64,000 bases of DNA from Euborellia annulipes (GCA_023213315.1 JAKCPI010005511.1:1-64000), one strand, 5' to 3'. Positions 36,301 to 46,817 are shown, counted from the stretch's first letter. The notes: generated by a model from the sequence alone, not told the origin. Numbers and translations: made by a program.

Positions 36301-37841
36301 GTATACAAGGCAGGCGCGCTACAAACTACACCAAGCCAGAGGGCTTTTTGCCTAATCGCCGGATTGTCAAACTCTTTCCATTCTCCAACCAATGCCTCTC
36401 TGATCCCATCAATTTTTTTTTGAGATTATACTCAATTAATGGAGGGGGGGGGGCGGCAGCTCTATGAAAAGAATGTTTATAAGTTTCTTTTAGTTATATG
36501 ACAAGTGGCTAGATGGCAATACTAGGCTGTTTTCCTTCAAAAGACATGTTACGGGGTCGGTGGCTTAAAAATCTGGATATAAATAAATTAACTTTTTTAA
36601 ACTAATAAATTACCACCAATTATAAATTTTTTACAATTTATAAATAACATTTTGTTAAAAATGAATTTATAGTACTACGTGCCATTTAAGTAACTTAAAA
36701 AAGCTTCGAAATATCATAAAGCATAGTGGCCGAGAGATAGTGGCGTAACGTTTTTTTGCTGGGCCCCCCGCAAACTTTTTTTCGGGCCCCATTATTAGAC
36801 CATACAAAAATATTTTTAAAATACCGTATATCCCTGAACCCCGAGGGCCCCGGGCCCTTTCAAAGACAAATTTTCATTCATTTTTCTTTTATCTAAATTT
36901 TTCCGTTTTTACCTGAGGAGCCAGTTTTTAGCCTGGCCCAGCCCGTGGGCCCCCCAAGGTCCGGGTCCCCCCCCTCATCGCGGGCTTTGCGGGGGTGTAC
37001 GTTACGCCACTGCCGAGAGAGTAAAGCAGTCAATATGACAGCAAGTGAAATGCAATAAACTTGAGTTCAAATCTCTCTGGGAGCGGGTTTTTTTTTTCTG
37101 CCCTCTTGCTGTTAGTTACCTGACAAGCGTATAGATGGCCCTAAACTTATAATTAATTTTTAATCTGGAGCTGTCCAATCTTGATTGTGTTTGATCTGAT
37201 TGTTGACTTAAAAAGTAAACAAAAAATAATTTAAACAGTTAAATAAATTGACAGAAATGCCTGGACCCCCAATAGATATTATCTCATATAATATATGAGA
37301 TATATTATAACGGTTATCGTCAAAGTCTTATATGGCCTAAGTTGCCGAAAAGATTGTGTGAATGTGTGTGTGAGTGTGAGTGAGAAAAATGTATGAATGT
37401 TTTTAAATAAAAAAAAATAAATAAATAAATTGACAAACACACTCACACTACCCCCATCAAGGCCATTTTCTTCCTCTCTTTCATCTATTTGTCTTTTTTT
37501 TCTAATTACCTTTTCTCTGATCACCTTTATTTTTTCAATCTTTGAGTATATGGTCTCTACCCCTAGCCTCGCCACGCTTGTGACCTAATTTACAAAAATG
37601 TCCTCTCAACCCCAAACACAATCATGTTTCAGATATCGTTGAATTTTGCGGCGGAAAATTCTGTTTTCAAATAACAAAAGACATGAAAAAATCAAATCAT
37701 TTAATCATTTCATCATTAGATGATAAAAGTATGTGGAATAAATTTAAAGGGTTTGGCCCTATCTATACATCGGAGATTTTACTCGAAGGACTATTTAAGC
37801 ATAAATTGGAATTAAATAAACATATTCTAGCAAAAAAATAA
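24347..37841 (+). CDS. MDC1: MDC1-like DNA-damage checkpoint adaptor
   Basis: Ten exons: 24347-24415, 24500-24598, 26096-26191, 26356-26479, 26540-26707, 26775-31581, 33363-33426, 35650-35802, 35888-36043, 37633-37841. All phases close if two one-base A-run excesses in exon 6 (near 26956 and 29847) are discounted, giving about 1980 residues. The N-terminus is an FHA domain (GRGLP, SKEHAAIE, GSRNKTRLS, KILFGDLEATYYI). The centre has about 20 units combining an acidic SGDETDPED-type stretch with an ATQKATEL-type TQ site, then an AT-hook-like KKRGRPKR and basic PRGRGKR repeats. The C-terminus is a tandem BRCT pair (KIMFTGISD, VSVDWLYHS, then VEFCGGKF and YTSEILLEG). In animals MDC1 binds phospho-H2AX through its BRCTs and recruits MRN and ubiquitin ligases at double-strand breaks. 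The introns hold SINEs, mariner and a Penelope-like element. Confidence 0.9.
25498..25677. mobile_element. MITE with TTTA-type ends in MDC1 intron 2
   Basis: The left end TAAGGGCACGGGCACACGG continues TGACTTTTG; it is mirrored by CAAAAGTCACCCGTGTGC continuing GCATGCCCTAAA. About 25 of 30 bases pair. The flanking TTTAA/TAAA suggests a 3-bp TTA/TAA duplication as in PIF/Harbinger elements; this assignment is tentative. Confidence 0.7.
25795..26046 (+). mobile_element. tRNA-SINE family 1, full-length
   Basis: Reads 5' to 3': tRNA-like head with A box (TTGGCGTAGTAGG), B box (CGCGGGTTCGGACCC), an AAGCCATTTGGATACCAGAT block that folds on itself, GAACCCCACAATA, AACGGTTATTGTC, the tail TTAAATGGCCTAAGTTGCCG continuing AAAAGACTGTGTGAATGTG, a GTGTGAGTGT run, and a poly(A) of about 18. 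Pol III boxes plus a poly(A) end identify it as a SINE. It lies in MDC1 intron 2. Confidence 0.9.
31690..32296. mobile_element. Palindromic mariner fragment in MDC1 intron 6
   Basis: The left arm (about 31693-31927, minus) and right arm (about 31993-32245, plus) are inverted copies of a mariner transposase C-terminal region. The right arm reads GINQWIGNLQVL and LNGDYVKKY and ends in the terminal repeat TATTGAACTCCCTCGTA at 32281-32296; no such terminus is seen on the left. The central 65 bp are unpaired. No complete transposase remains. Confidence 0.75.
32386..32526 (-). mobile_element. tRNA-SINE family 1 copy, head lost
   Basis: Same sequence as 16310-16445, including the B box (CGAACCCGCGACG on plus). 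It is cut at 32526 where unrelated sequence begins, so the A-box part is missing. Together with the mariner tail to its left it forms a block of about 430 bp shared with 16021-16445. Confidence 0.75.
32527..33362. other. Remainder of MDC1 intron 6
   Basis: Repeat-derived. It contains two copies of a motif around TGTGAGAATCCCGGACAGG and GGGAGAGTCCCGGAAAGG, each followed by TTCACAAAGAA-like and AATTAACCGTTAAAATAA sequence (near 32646-32712 and 32850-32915), and a GC-rich block at 32975-33030. No coding frame. Confidence 0.4.
33606..33653 (-). ncRNA. Hammerhead ribozyme motif in left end of the Penelope-like element
   Basis: Read on minus: GUU, CUGAGGA, extra U, GAUCCC, loop AACC, GGGAUC, GAAACGUC, AAC. 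Stem II is 6 bp. Stem I is GUU/AAC plus CAC/GUG across a bulge. Exact mirror of the right-end copy. Confidence 0.7.
33727..34656 (+). pseudogene. Penelope-like reverse transcriptase, N-terminally truncated
   Basis: About 309 residues with the Penelope RT signature: VSYDIVSLFTNID (first catalytic aspartate), CGVPMGSSLGPIIANL, and FVFKYVDDIITA (YVDD box), then GEINFLDLKLMR. The usual N-terminal part is missing because the left inverted end begins in its place. The frame stops at GLSEV just before the endonuclease part; the two frames are joined by a one-base shift near 34650. These are RT relatives of telomerase; the Athena/Penelope type with endonuclease is meant here. Confidence 0.9.
34653..35081 (+). 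pseudogene. GIY-YIG endonuclease domain of the Penelope-like element
   Basis: About 135-140 residues that continue the RT after a one-base shift. NVIYKVPCENCDCCYVGQT carries the GIY-YIG-like YKV...CYVG pair, a CxxC knuckle typical of Penelope endonucleases, and then the arginine and histidine of RLSQHKNN. The downstream glutamate lies in LEAICI. The domain makes the target cut for reverse transcription. No GTG or ATG start is implied; it is read with the RT in an intact element. Confidence 0.88.
35484..35530 (+). ncRNA. Hammerhead ribozyme motif in right end of the Penelope-like element
   Basis: CUGAGGA at 35493-35499, extra U, stem II GAUCCC (35501-35506) with GGGAUC (35511-35516), GAAACGUC at 35517-35524, predicted cleavage after the last C. 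Stem I: GUU (35490-35492) with AAC (35525-35527), then CAC with GUG after a four-base bulge. ACGU is self-complementary, as needed for a two-strand stem III. Confidence 0.75.
36095..36346 (-). mobile_element. tRNA-SINE family 1, near full-length, MDC1 intron 9
   Basis: On minus: GCCCTCTGGCTTGGTGTAGT head, B-box region AAGGGTTTGGACCCC, the AAGCCATTTGGATACC-type block, AACGGATATCGTAAAGTC, the tail AAATGGCCTAAGTTGCCG, and a GTGTGAGTGTG run. Possible duplication TTTGCCTA on both sides. Confidence 0.85.
36738..37012. mobile_element. hAT MITE, 275 bp, MDC1 intron 9
   Basis: Ends TAGTGGCGTAACG and CGTTACGCCACTG are inverted repeats (first base changed). A perfect 8-bp duplication CCGAGAGA flanks it (36730-36737 and 37013-37020). 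GGGCCCC-rich interior, no coding capacity. Confidence 0.92.
37258..37435 (+). mobile_element. tRNA-SINE family 1, 5'-truncated
   Basis: Begins ATGCCTGGACCCCCAATAG and runs through AACGGTTATCGTCAAAGTC, ATGGCCTAAGTTGCCGAAAA, the GTGTGAGTGTG run and an A-rich end. The tRNA head is missing, as expected of incomplete reverse transcription. Confidence 0.85.
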
Positions 37842-39099
37842 TTATTTCTTTTGTAAAAACTTTTATTTCTTTTTAAACCAAATACTACATAAAATTTTAT
37901 TAACATTATTTAATTAATTAATGTTCTATGTATATATATTTATTTATCTAATTATTTATTTATTTTAAATTTAGAATTTCACTCACACACAGACCTGCAT
38001 AAATATTAAAAGTGACTTTTCGATTTTATTTTAATGTGTCTATATTGAAGAGAAAAAAAATCAGTAAATTTTATAGTAAAAATTTTTTAAATCTAAATAC
38101 TCTATGAAGCCAAGCCAACTATAAAAGAAAATATATAAATAATTGATGGAAAACAAAAAAAATTTCTACCACGCCGGAAATCGATCCTGAGTTAATATCC
38201 TATGTTATAAATTTGTCATTAAAGAACGAAAAAGATGATTTAGTTTATATGTCAAAGTTTAGAGATCGAATATTTGAGCGCTTAATTCCAATAAACTTAT
38301 TCTATGGCCAAACTCTTTTTTTTTTTGATTTATTTTATGAAACAAACCATATTGCTGTATATAAAATTTCTCTAAAAAAAAAAACAATTTGAGGAAAAAG
38401 TAATATGTTCAGGAGTGTTGCTAGGTGAAGGTGAAAACGTCGAATAAAATCGTTAATTAGAGGCTTTACCAGGATTATTTGACGACGACTGCATTCCAGC
38501 GTTTTTGCTTCCTTTTAAAATGTATAATTTTTTTAGGTAATTCTTTAAACTTTACTCTTTTTACATCTTATTCTTATTGTACAAAAATCGTAAAATTTTA
38601 AAGAAATCTCTAAAAAAAATTATAAGTTGAATGAATTTAAGATTTTGAAGTTGGAAAAGCGATTTTCGTCAAATGTTAAAGCATCTCTAAACGTTTTCGC
38701 TTCATCTTGCTGGCTTGCCATTCTTCCTGTCTCATTCCCGAGTTCGATTTCTCGTAATAGAAATTTCTTTTTATCATGATTTCCATGTTTATATATTTTC
38801 TTACCATATATGTCTTATTAATCATTAATTTATTTATTAAATTTTTAATTTTTATTCAGCGTATTCATTCATTCAATTTATCTATTTATTTTTGGAAAAT
38901 ATTTAATGATTGACAAATTTGTATTGTATATAGATGTAAATATAATAAATAGAAACTAACAAAGAGAGAAGGAATTTTATAAACAATGTTCTCAATATCA
39001 AATTAAATTACAGATGCCTCTAGTCGATTCAATTATTTAGATAAATTAAAAGTATTTCTGAAAATGTTACACCCCAAGCATCGAAATACGTATCAAGTG
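37842..39099. other. MDC1 3' UTR and gene-free sequence
   Basis: AT-rich sequence. No exon, RNA gene or clear element end is seen. Short frames lack support. Confidence 0.35.
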
Positions 39100-39640
39100 T
39101 TTATAAATTCTAGATAGACAGCACGTCTACTTATTTTTAATTTCAAATATCAACAAGCCGACGTTTCGGTCAATTTTAAGGACCAAATTGTCCCTCTTTT
39201 AGATATTTTACTTGTTATGAGGGCGAATTCCCCTTCGCTTTTTATATTTATTATTTCAAGTGGATCTAATTACGAATGTAATGATTGTGGCATGTGTGAG
39301 AAAAATAAAATTATTTTAATCTTCCTAAAGATCGAATAAAGCGCATGAATGCTCCTGGCTATGCACAAAAATTATCATTTACTTGCTTACTCGGGGTCTC
39401 TGATTCATGTAAATTATTTAACAATATTTGCCCTGAGGAAGTCATGATTGGCGACCGAAACGTCGGCGAATAAAAAATTAAAAAACAGATTTTTTAATTT
39501 AATCTCTCGGATCTTTTCTTCACATTTCTGGCTCTTTTATCTACGCTTAAAAGTCAAGTGTTGTGGATTAGGATCCCCGACTAGGCTCCGCGGGGTTTCA
39601 TCCCTCCTTTTATTTATATTATTAAGATGCCAAAAGAAAT
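39100..39640. repeat. Degenerate hammerhead-bearing element
   Basis: On the left, GCCGACGTTTCGGTCAATTT (39159 on) is the reverse of a GAAACGUCGGC block. On the right, 39431-39464 reads CTGAGGA...GACCGAAACGTCGGCGAA. These two blocks face each other, but the arms have diverged. The sequence between has no RT. The family resembles the one at 4620-5020. Confidence 0.5.
39426..39468 (+). ncRNA. Hammerhead-like motif
   Basis: UUUGCC, CUGAGGA, extra A, GUC, loop, GAC with an extra C, GAAACGUC, GGCGAA. Stem I is 6 bp (UUUGCC with GGCGAA, one G-U). Stem II is short and carries an A-C mismatch next to the core, so activity is doubtful. Confidence 0.5.
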
Positions 39641-39899
39641 AAAACCTCCAAATTTTCTTTATAAAATTTCTTCCTCTTTGTTAGATTATATCATATTTTA
39701 TTAAATAGTTTCTACAAAAGACACTTAAACTACATTATAATTAATTCCAATTTGATTAATTATACTTTTAATATATAAAACTTTTAAAATTTTTTAAATT
39801 TAATCACTTATTTTGTTTTATGTGGAAAAATTATATAATACATTTTTTTACCTCTGTTTTATTTTGTTTTATTTAAATGATATAATCCTTTTAGAAGCA

Positions 39900-42800
39900 C
39901 TAATGTTTATTATTTTTTAATTTCTGTAACCGTTTTCCTAAAGGGATATCACTTTCTGATTCACTACTTTCAGGTTCTGTTACTGGACTTAATTCATCCT
40001 CTGAAGTACTTTTTTCTTTGTTCACTATTCCCCCCTGAAAGAAAATAAATAATTAGAAATAAAAAGATAATTGATTAAATTCATTTGGACTCACAGAGTT
40101 TGCGGTGACTTGAGCATTCCGAGAACGTCGGCGCCGTTTATATACAGGAATATATCGTTCAGCAACTGTTTGTACTCTTCTAATATCAAAATCTTGATCG
40201 ACTTTTGTAATTGTTTGTAATCTTTGCTCTTCGCTTGTCACATATAAATCTTCGGGTTTATGATACATATTATGATTATCATAAGCTTTTTTATTATAGA
40301 ATAAGGCATCACATGTGATACATTTGAGAAGATCGCTGAAAATTTTCATTCTTTATTATTATAATCAAAATTGTTTAGGGCTATAAATAAAAAAGATAGT
40401 ATTAACAGTGTAAGTCTTTAAATGAAACACTTGTAGAGGAGGGGGAGGGGGTTGGAGTAAGATCATTGCTTTGTTAATTCAAATAATGGGGTTCCCGGGA
40501 TTTTGTTAACGAGAGAAGCACTGGCGCATTCGAAGAGGGGAGATAATCGGGAGGGGTTCAAATTAACATTCAATTTCTATATGATTAATTAATGTTTCTG
40601 TCCACGAGGGGGTAGGATCTCTGTTCTGGTTAAGATGTAAAATAAATAAAGAAAAGGTTATAAAAAGAATAAATAATAAACAACAATTAAAGTCAAAGAG
40701 ACTCAAATTCCAATTACTCAGAATAAAAGAGATGTAGAATATATATAAATGACTTTAAGGTTATCCATTTTAATCTCGAAATCGAATCTTCCTGCACCTT
40801 TTTGAAAGATGCTCTACAAAATAAAGAAAATTCGTTGGCCTTAGCTCTAAGATATTTTGTATGGGGCAGCGGGCATTCAATATAAAGGCAATTGGGGGTA
40901 ATCCCCTCCTCTTTCCCCAAAAGCTCGTGAAAAAAAAGAGAAAGAATATTTACTCAGGAATTTTATCTCTTTCTTCCTTTGAATGTTGACGCTCTAAATG
41001 TTTTTGAAGATTAAATTTTATGATATATTCAAGTCCACAAAGGTGGCAATAATAAACTGATTGGACGTCACCTGCGTTATTCATTTTGATCTTTTTACTT
41101 GGAGGCGGTGTTGCCACTGGTTTAAATAAAGTCATTATCCTGCAAAAGAAAGTACACAATTTTATCATTTATTAATATTTCATTTAAAATAAAATAATTG
41201 AATGTATCGGCAATAATAAAAATTTCCCTAACAAACTTACAATTGTTAGAGTAGCAAATAATTGGTGTGATTATTTAATAGCAAACAAGAAATGTTTATA
41301 CAATATGACATTTTTGTTACTCCTAAAGCTCAACATCCCCTGGCTGTCTCTTCTCCGAAATTTAAATCAAATCGGCTTGTCACAAAGCCATCGACATTAA
41401 AAAGCTGCCTGAAAGATTCATCCCTAAAGGATTGAATTTCGAGGAAGTAAATATATATATATATATATATGTGTTAACTGCTAAAAATGCGCAACATTCC
41501 CGCATTTTGCGGCCCTTGTTGGTTTTTCTATTGTTATTGAATACTGTATTTTCGAATTGCCAAGATAGCCGTAATAATTTTTTTATGTGAAAAATAAACA
41601 ATAATTAAATTGAAATATTTATTAAATAATATATAGGCCTATATATATAAAATTGTTAAATTAGATTTAAAAAAAAATTTTTTTTAATTATTTAAAATTA
41701 TTATTTCCGTGAGATCCGGATGAAAATAGAATAAGTAATTTAATTTTATATATGATTAGCCTAGGATTTGAGTTGAGTAGCCGAAATTTTTGCTTGAGAA
41801 CCGCGATTAGGTTTATCAAAGATCTGGCCAGCATCCTCTCATCAACTTCGCTTGGCTTAGCACCGGACAAGGAACTTCGACAACGACTCAGGGTTTCGGC
41901 ACCAAAATACCTGGCCGACACCGACGCACCAGGTGTCAGTGCTTTCTGGGTTTCGTGAACAACGACCGGGAATCCCTTTGCACTCGACTCTTTATTTGTG
42001 TGCTCTCGGCCCTTTGCTATGCAGGCTTCTCACAGGGGACCGCTTCGTGACAACAGTAAGGGCCTTAGAAAAAACACCAAATAGCCTTCCCTTTCGCCTC
42101 AGGCGAATCTACTCCCTAACACCTTTACACAAACAACAGGCTTGAATTGGTCCACGGAAATACAACAGATGGAAGAAAGAGTGTCCCTCCCTCACAGAAC
42201 AAATCGCCGTTTGAGGAACGACTCACCCATCAAAAATTTATTTAATAAATAAACTCCTGTCTTCCATCTTTTTCTTGTTAATATTCCTATTTTTGTGGGC
42301 ATTTAGAGTGCACAGTGAAAATATTAAAATTCTGGGGTGACTGGTAGCACAACTTTCTCTTACCCTCCGGCAAGAGAAAGTTGTGCACCGTGCTTGTCAT
42401 ACCAGATTTTTTGTGTCGAGATATATTTAGTTGCCCATATCACTTTATTTCCAAACTTGACCTCGCTGAGCCACATCAGTAAAGTTTACTTCAAATAATT
42501 CTCACAAAAAATTTCACTGATATACTTTTTAAAGATCATCTAAAAAATTTATGAATTTTAATCGAAATCGTTGGAGCGATTTTTGAGATTTTCGAAAAAA
42601 AAAAAAAAAAAAAAAAAAAACTGAAAAAGTACATCAATAATGTTCTAGTAATTTTTGGCCGATTTTGACAAAAGCTTATTTTCACCCCTTGGGGGAGGGG
42701 GGACTCAAATACAAAATTTCAACCTTCTAGCTCTTTTCGTTTCTGAGATATTTTATTCACAGACCAATTTGCGGGACTTTTTTGGATTCAGGGAACCTCA

Positions 42801-43923
42801 AAACGTGTATATCCATCAAAATCTCGACATCGAATTTTGACTTGATCGCAATACTTTCTCTCTATTAATATTTCATGTCAGTGGCGGATTAATGAATTTT
42901 GTCGGGGGGGGCGGTTTTTTTTTTTTTATTTTTAATCCTTTAAGGACTTTGTGGGCACCTATGGCCATTTAGACCCCTTTTCTATTTATTTAAATTGATT
43001 GGTACCAAATTCAAATGAAATTAAAGCCCGGAAATCATAATTTCTTTAGATTACTAGTTTTTATAACATTGTGAATTTCTTCTCGGGGGGGCGATCGCCC
43101 CCTCGCCCCCCTTTAATCCGCCCCTGTTTCATAGGGGTATAGGGTAAGAGAAAGTAAAAAGTATAACGAAACAACAAGCAAAAAAATGCCAAATGGAGCA
43201 TGGAAGCTGTGGCTGTTCCAATTCCGAATAATCTGCAAAGAGCAGTAAAATGGCTATGGCTCCATTGCATGGCGTCATCGTAGTGACAAACTTAGCATAA
43301 CATTATAGAAAAAGTGAATGGAATACTCTGCCAATGTGAGTGCAATTCAAATGATACCTTTGGTGTGTGGATTTGGTGTGATAGGAATGAGCCTCCTGGG
43401 TAAAGAAGATGACTCCACAATCGGCGCAGGGGAATTCTTCTTTACTTGTCGTCTGTTCCTTGTTCTGATCCTTATGCTGCTGAAGCAGATGCTTATCTCG
43501 ATTTGTTTTCAGAGGAAATTGCATTCCACAAAATGGACAAAAGAATTTCGATGCACTCTCTGGGTGTTTGCGGAATTTATGTTGAATCGCCTGAGTGACA
43601 TTATCAAACTCTTGGCTACAGACATCGCATCGAATCGAATTCTCTGGGTCTATATGTGCCCTTTTAGTAGTATTTGTTGTTACTTTTTGATTTGATGCTG
43701 ATTTATTATTCGATTGCTTTGATCGGCCTTTAAAATCTATCTCCTTATTAGCATGTTTCCTATTTAAAAAAATAAAATACATTTATTATCAAATTGTGTA
43801 TTATTAAATTAATATAAAAGCAGAAACGAACCTAAAATGTTGTTGGAGTTCCTCTTTACTGGGTAATTTCGAATCACATAAAACACAAATGTGAGTTGAC
43901 TCGGCGCTGCTGTTTTTTGACAT
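39900..43923 (-). CDS. C2H2 zinc-finger protein, six fingers
   Basis: Five exons on minus: 43923-43832, 43759-43358, 41139-40954, 40335-40095, 40034-39900; all phases close, giving 351 residues. Six C2H2 fingers are spread over the exons: one from HICVLC, three in exon 2 (from IRCDVC, FFCPFC and FPCADC), one from YYCHLC and one from LKCITC. Between fingers 1 and 2 is a basic, Ser/Asn-rich linker. The tail is acidic-Ser rich (SEDELSPVTEPESSESESD), then ends LGKRLQKLKNNKH. Likely a nuclear nucleic-acid-binding protein; the exact orthologue is not recognised. Intron 2 (41140-43357) is full of repeat sequence, while the others are short to moderate. Confidence 0.88.
41160..42319. other. Zinc-finger gene intron 2, unclassified part
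   Basis: Gene-free. A comparatively GC-rich segment at about 41810-42215 stands out from its surroundings and may be an element fragment. Small frames there (41752-42145) have no recognisable domain. A TA microsatellite lies near 41451. Confidence 0.35.
42320..43165. repeat. Family F copy carrying a MITE
   Basis: The hairpin CTGGGGTGACTGGTAGC ... GCTTGTCATACCAGATTT is at 42333-42415. The body follows with a 22-base A run, a GTTCTAGTAATTTTTGGCCG stretch (degenerate GTACTAGTACT) and AAAATCTCGACATCGAATT. The end TAGGGTAAGAGAAAGTAAAA is at about 43140-43159. The hAT MITE 42879-43125 is inserted in its TTTCAT segment. Confidence 0.75.
42879..43125. mobile_element. G-tract hAT MITE, 247 bp
   Basis: Ends CAGTGGCGGATTAA and TTAATCCGCCCCTG are imperfect inverted repeats with G and C tracts inside. 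Flanks TTTCATGT (42871-42878) and TTTCATAG (43126-43133) match at 6 of 8 positions. Confidence 0.8.
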
Positions 43924-44422
43924 TTTTCAAAATATTTTAAAAAGCACTGATGCTCAATGCTATATACTGTATATATATATTTCAATTAATTTCTAATTTA
44001 GGAATTGAGAAGAATGAATTTGATACATTTATCATGAGAAAACTGTTCAACTAATATTCTAATAAAAGATAAAAATGTAAAAAGAATTTATGGATTTTTT
44101 CTTTGCAAGCTCCCATTTCTTCTCCCTGTCCCTGTGCTTGAAGTTGGCGCCATCTACTGGCGACTTTACTCACCTCACCTGTTTACTAATAAACGTGACG
44201 TCACCAGCCATTGGGCATTTACTTTTTTAATTTTCATTACTTTCAAGTTACTCTTGTATGTAGAATATATATTTATGATTGATGAAAAAATGCATGTAAC
44301 GCTGCTTTCTGGCGAGCCTTCCACAGTCTTCAACCCTTGGGAAAATTTTTTAAGAAATAAAACTAAAATTTACTGGGTCATGGAAATACCAGAGGTCAAA
44401 GGTTCGCTAAATTATATTGTTA
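43924..44422. promoter_or_regulatory. Upstream region of the zinc-finger gene
   Basis: Between the zinc-finger start codon and the hAT-type unit. Contains a TA run at 43970 and a modestly GC-richer block (44120-44220, GTTGGCGCCATCTACTGGCG). No gene is supported; a 101-codon frame at 44134 overlaps the element end and has no domain. Confidence 0.3.
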
Positions 44423-44529
44423 CCAGACTTGGCAAGTAATTTACATCCGAGTAAATTACCCGGTTTATTTACTAGTAAATAACTTCCTTGTAAATAACAA
44501 ACTCTGTGATAAAATAGCTTAGCAGCCAT

Positions 44530-45912
44530 AAATGAAATTATAAGTTAGCATTAAAAATAAAAGGAAATTGATAATATGATTTTTAAAAAAAAGTGCAGGA
44601 GGTGGATTTGAACTCGCGAAGTTTGGTTTCGTGAGATTGGAAAAAATATAGATTGCTTGACGACGAATTAACCACTTGAGCCACACTTTACTTATTTCTC
44701 TAACGGACAAATAAGCCATATCAGAAACATGAAATAAAAGAAGTATTAAAAAAATTTTAATATTCCACATATGATATATCATTTTTCATTAATTTTTTTA
44801 GGGATTAATAATTTATAAACAAAATGTTAATAGCATTCATAGTTTTCAAATAATTCAATGGCCAAACGTCAGATTGTTTATGTCTTAATGTAACTAAACC
44901 AAAAACTCTATCTAACATATGATACATGTCATTAATTCTTGAATTCCCCCTGATTCCAGAGAACTAAAGCCCTTTTAATTATATGATCTAATTTGGGAGT
45001 TATTGGCGATCAAAGTTTAACTTATTTTCGCCCTTAATGACATCAACACTCAATTTTCTATATTATCGAAAAAGCTTATTTAGCATTGTCTGATTAAAAC
45101 CAAATTTTTACCAGAGATTTATAATTAAAAAATGAGTTTTTTTCTAAAGTTTCATTGAGATTGGTAAAGAAATAAATAAAATATTAAGTATTTTGTAAAT
45201 TAAGTTTTAGCATTCGGGATCCCGGATGGGTAAAGAGAGCCGTCTATGAACCGTGTCTAGGCATGCAACTGAGATCCCAAATTCTAAAAGTCAATTTACA
45301 AAATAGTCAATATTTTATTTATTTCTTCACCAATCTCAATGAAACTTTAGAAAAAAACTCATTATTTAATTATAAATCTCTGGTAAAAATTTGGTTTTGA
45401 TCAGACAATGCTAAATAAGCTTTTTCGATAATATAGAAAATTGAGTGTTGATGTCATTAAGGACGAAAATAAGCTTAACTTTGATCGCCAATAACTCCCA
45501 AATTAGATCATATAATTAAAAGGGCTTTAGTTCTCTGGAATCAGGGGGAATTCAAGAATTAATTTCATGTATCATATGTTAGATAGAGTTTTTAGTTTAA
45601 TTACATCAAGGCATAAACAATCTGACGTTTGTCCATTGAATTATTTGAAAACTATTCATGCTATTGTCATTTTCATTATAAATTATTAATCCGCATAAAA
45701 AGTAAAGAAAAATGACATATCATATGTGGAATATTAAAATTTTTTTAATACTTCTTTTATTTCATGTTTCTGATATGGCTTATTTCTCCTTTAGAGAAAT
45801 AAGTAAAGTGTGACTCAAGTGGTTAATTTGTCGTCAAGCAATGTATATTTTTTTCCAATCTCACGAAACCAAACTTCGCGAGTTCAAATCCACCTCCTGC
45901 ACTTTTTTTTTT
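44530..45912. mobile_element. Foldback element with tRNA-like ends, uninterrupted copy
   Basis: The arms (about 44590-45220 and 45265-45910) pair almost throughout, with a centre of about 45 bp. Both outer ends carry the tRNA-like sequence: on the right TGACTCAAGTGG (A box) and CGAGTTCAAATCCACCTCC (B box) followed by a T run; on the left its complement. A 60-bp body (ATCATATTATCAATTTCC when read from the left tRNA copy) follows on one side only. Transcribed, it would give a hairpin RNA of over 600 bp. Confidence 0.8.
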
Positions 45913-45939
45913 AAATTCTTAATGACATGTATCTCTGGT

Positions 45940-46463
45940 AAAAATTGTGGCAGTGAGACCTGGCCGATAAAGAAAGCACAGGAAAGAAATGTTTTTTTTT
46001 TTTTAAACATTCACACTTTTTTCTCATTCACACATTCACACAGTCTTTTCGGCAACTCAGGCCATATAAGACATTTACGATAACCGTTATTGATTTAATA
46101 TACATATATGGGGTCCAGGCATTCTTATTTAAGCCATCTGGTATCCAATTGGCTTAAATAAAATCATCGGATTGCCTGGGATCCGAGCCCGCGACCTTTG
46201 GTATACGAGGTTAGCACGCTAACCTCTACACCAAGCCCCGAGGGCTAGGAAAGAAAGTTGAATGTGGCGGAAATGAGAATGGTGAGATGGGCTTTGGGAA
46301 AAGAATGCTAAATTTGAAGGTGGAAGGAAAGAGTCCAAGGGGTAGGCCCAAAAGAAGATGGATGGACTGTGTGATCGAGGACTGCAGGCAGAAGGGATTA
46401 GAGTTTGAGGATGTGCAGGATAGGGCATTGTGGAGAGGGAAAATAAAAATGAGCGACCTCTAG
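45940..46463 (+). pseudogene. LINE reverse transcriptase C-terminus, split by a SINE
   Basis: Once the SINE and one duplication are set aside, the frame reads GSETWPIKKAQERK, then LNVAEMRMVRWALGKRML, then SPRGRPKRRWMDCVIEDC and RALWRGKIKMSDL, followed by a stop and a poly(A) of 17. This GSETW ... VAEMRMLRW ... PKRRW-D pattern is the end of RTE/CR1-like LINE polyproteins. Upstream domains are missing. Confidence 0.85.
45990..46246 (-). mobile_element. tRNA-SINE family 1, full-length, inside a LINE
   Basis: Flanked by AGGAAAGAAA on both sides (45980-45989 and 46247-46256). On minus: GCCCTCGGGGCTTGGTGTAG, AGGTTAGCGTGC, B box GCGGGCTCGGATCCC, then the family body and the tail ATGGCCTGAGTTGCCGAAAA, ending in poly(A). 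Confidence 0.93.
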
Positions 46464-46557
46464 AAGAAAAAAAAAAAAAAAATAGGCATAAGCCACAGCG
46501 AAAGAAGAAGACTACTTCCAAGTGACCTATTAACTCCAAAAGTTGATAGAAATCTAC

Positions 46558-46741
46558 AGGGCCGGAACTAGGAGATTTTTTAGGGGGGGGACAAAATTTA
46601 ATTTGCAGTCCCCTCCTTAAAATTTTCTATACAAAATTCATATCATTTTACCTTTTTTTAGTAAATCTTTCTTTAATTGCCCCCCCCCCCCCGATATCTG
46701 CTGCCCGGGGCACATGCTCCCCTCCCCTAGATCCGGCCCTG
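46558..46741. mobile_element. G-tract hAT MITE, 184 bp
   Basis: Ends CAGGGCCGGAACTAGG and CCTAGATCCGGCCCTG. Flanks GAAATCTA (46550-46557) and GCAATCTA (46742-46749) match at 7 of 8. G8 and C12 tracts lie inside. Confidence 0.85.
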
Positions 46742-46749
46742 GCAATCTA

Positions 46750-46817
46750 CAATTTTAGTGTAACGAGCATATACCCAATTTCATCGATTTAGCTGCTTTG
46801 GTTTTTAAGCAATCGTG

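Noticed and set aside
43318..43695. 125-codon plus-strand frame
   Set aside because: Antisense to the zinc-finger exon 43358-43759, whose minus-strand frame has the conserved Cys/His spacing.
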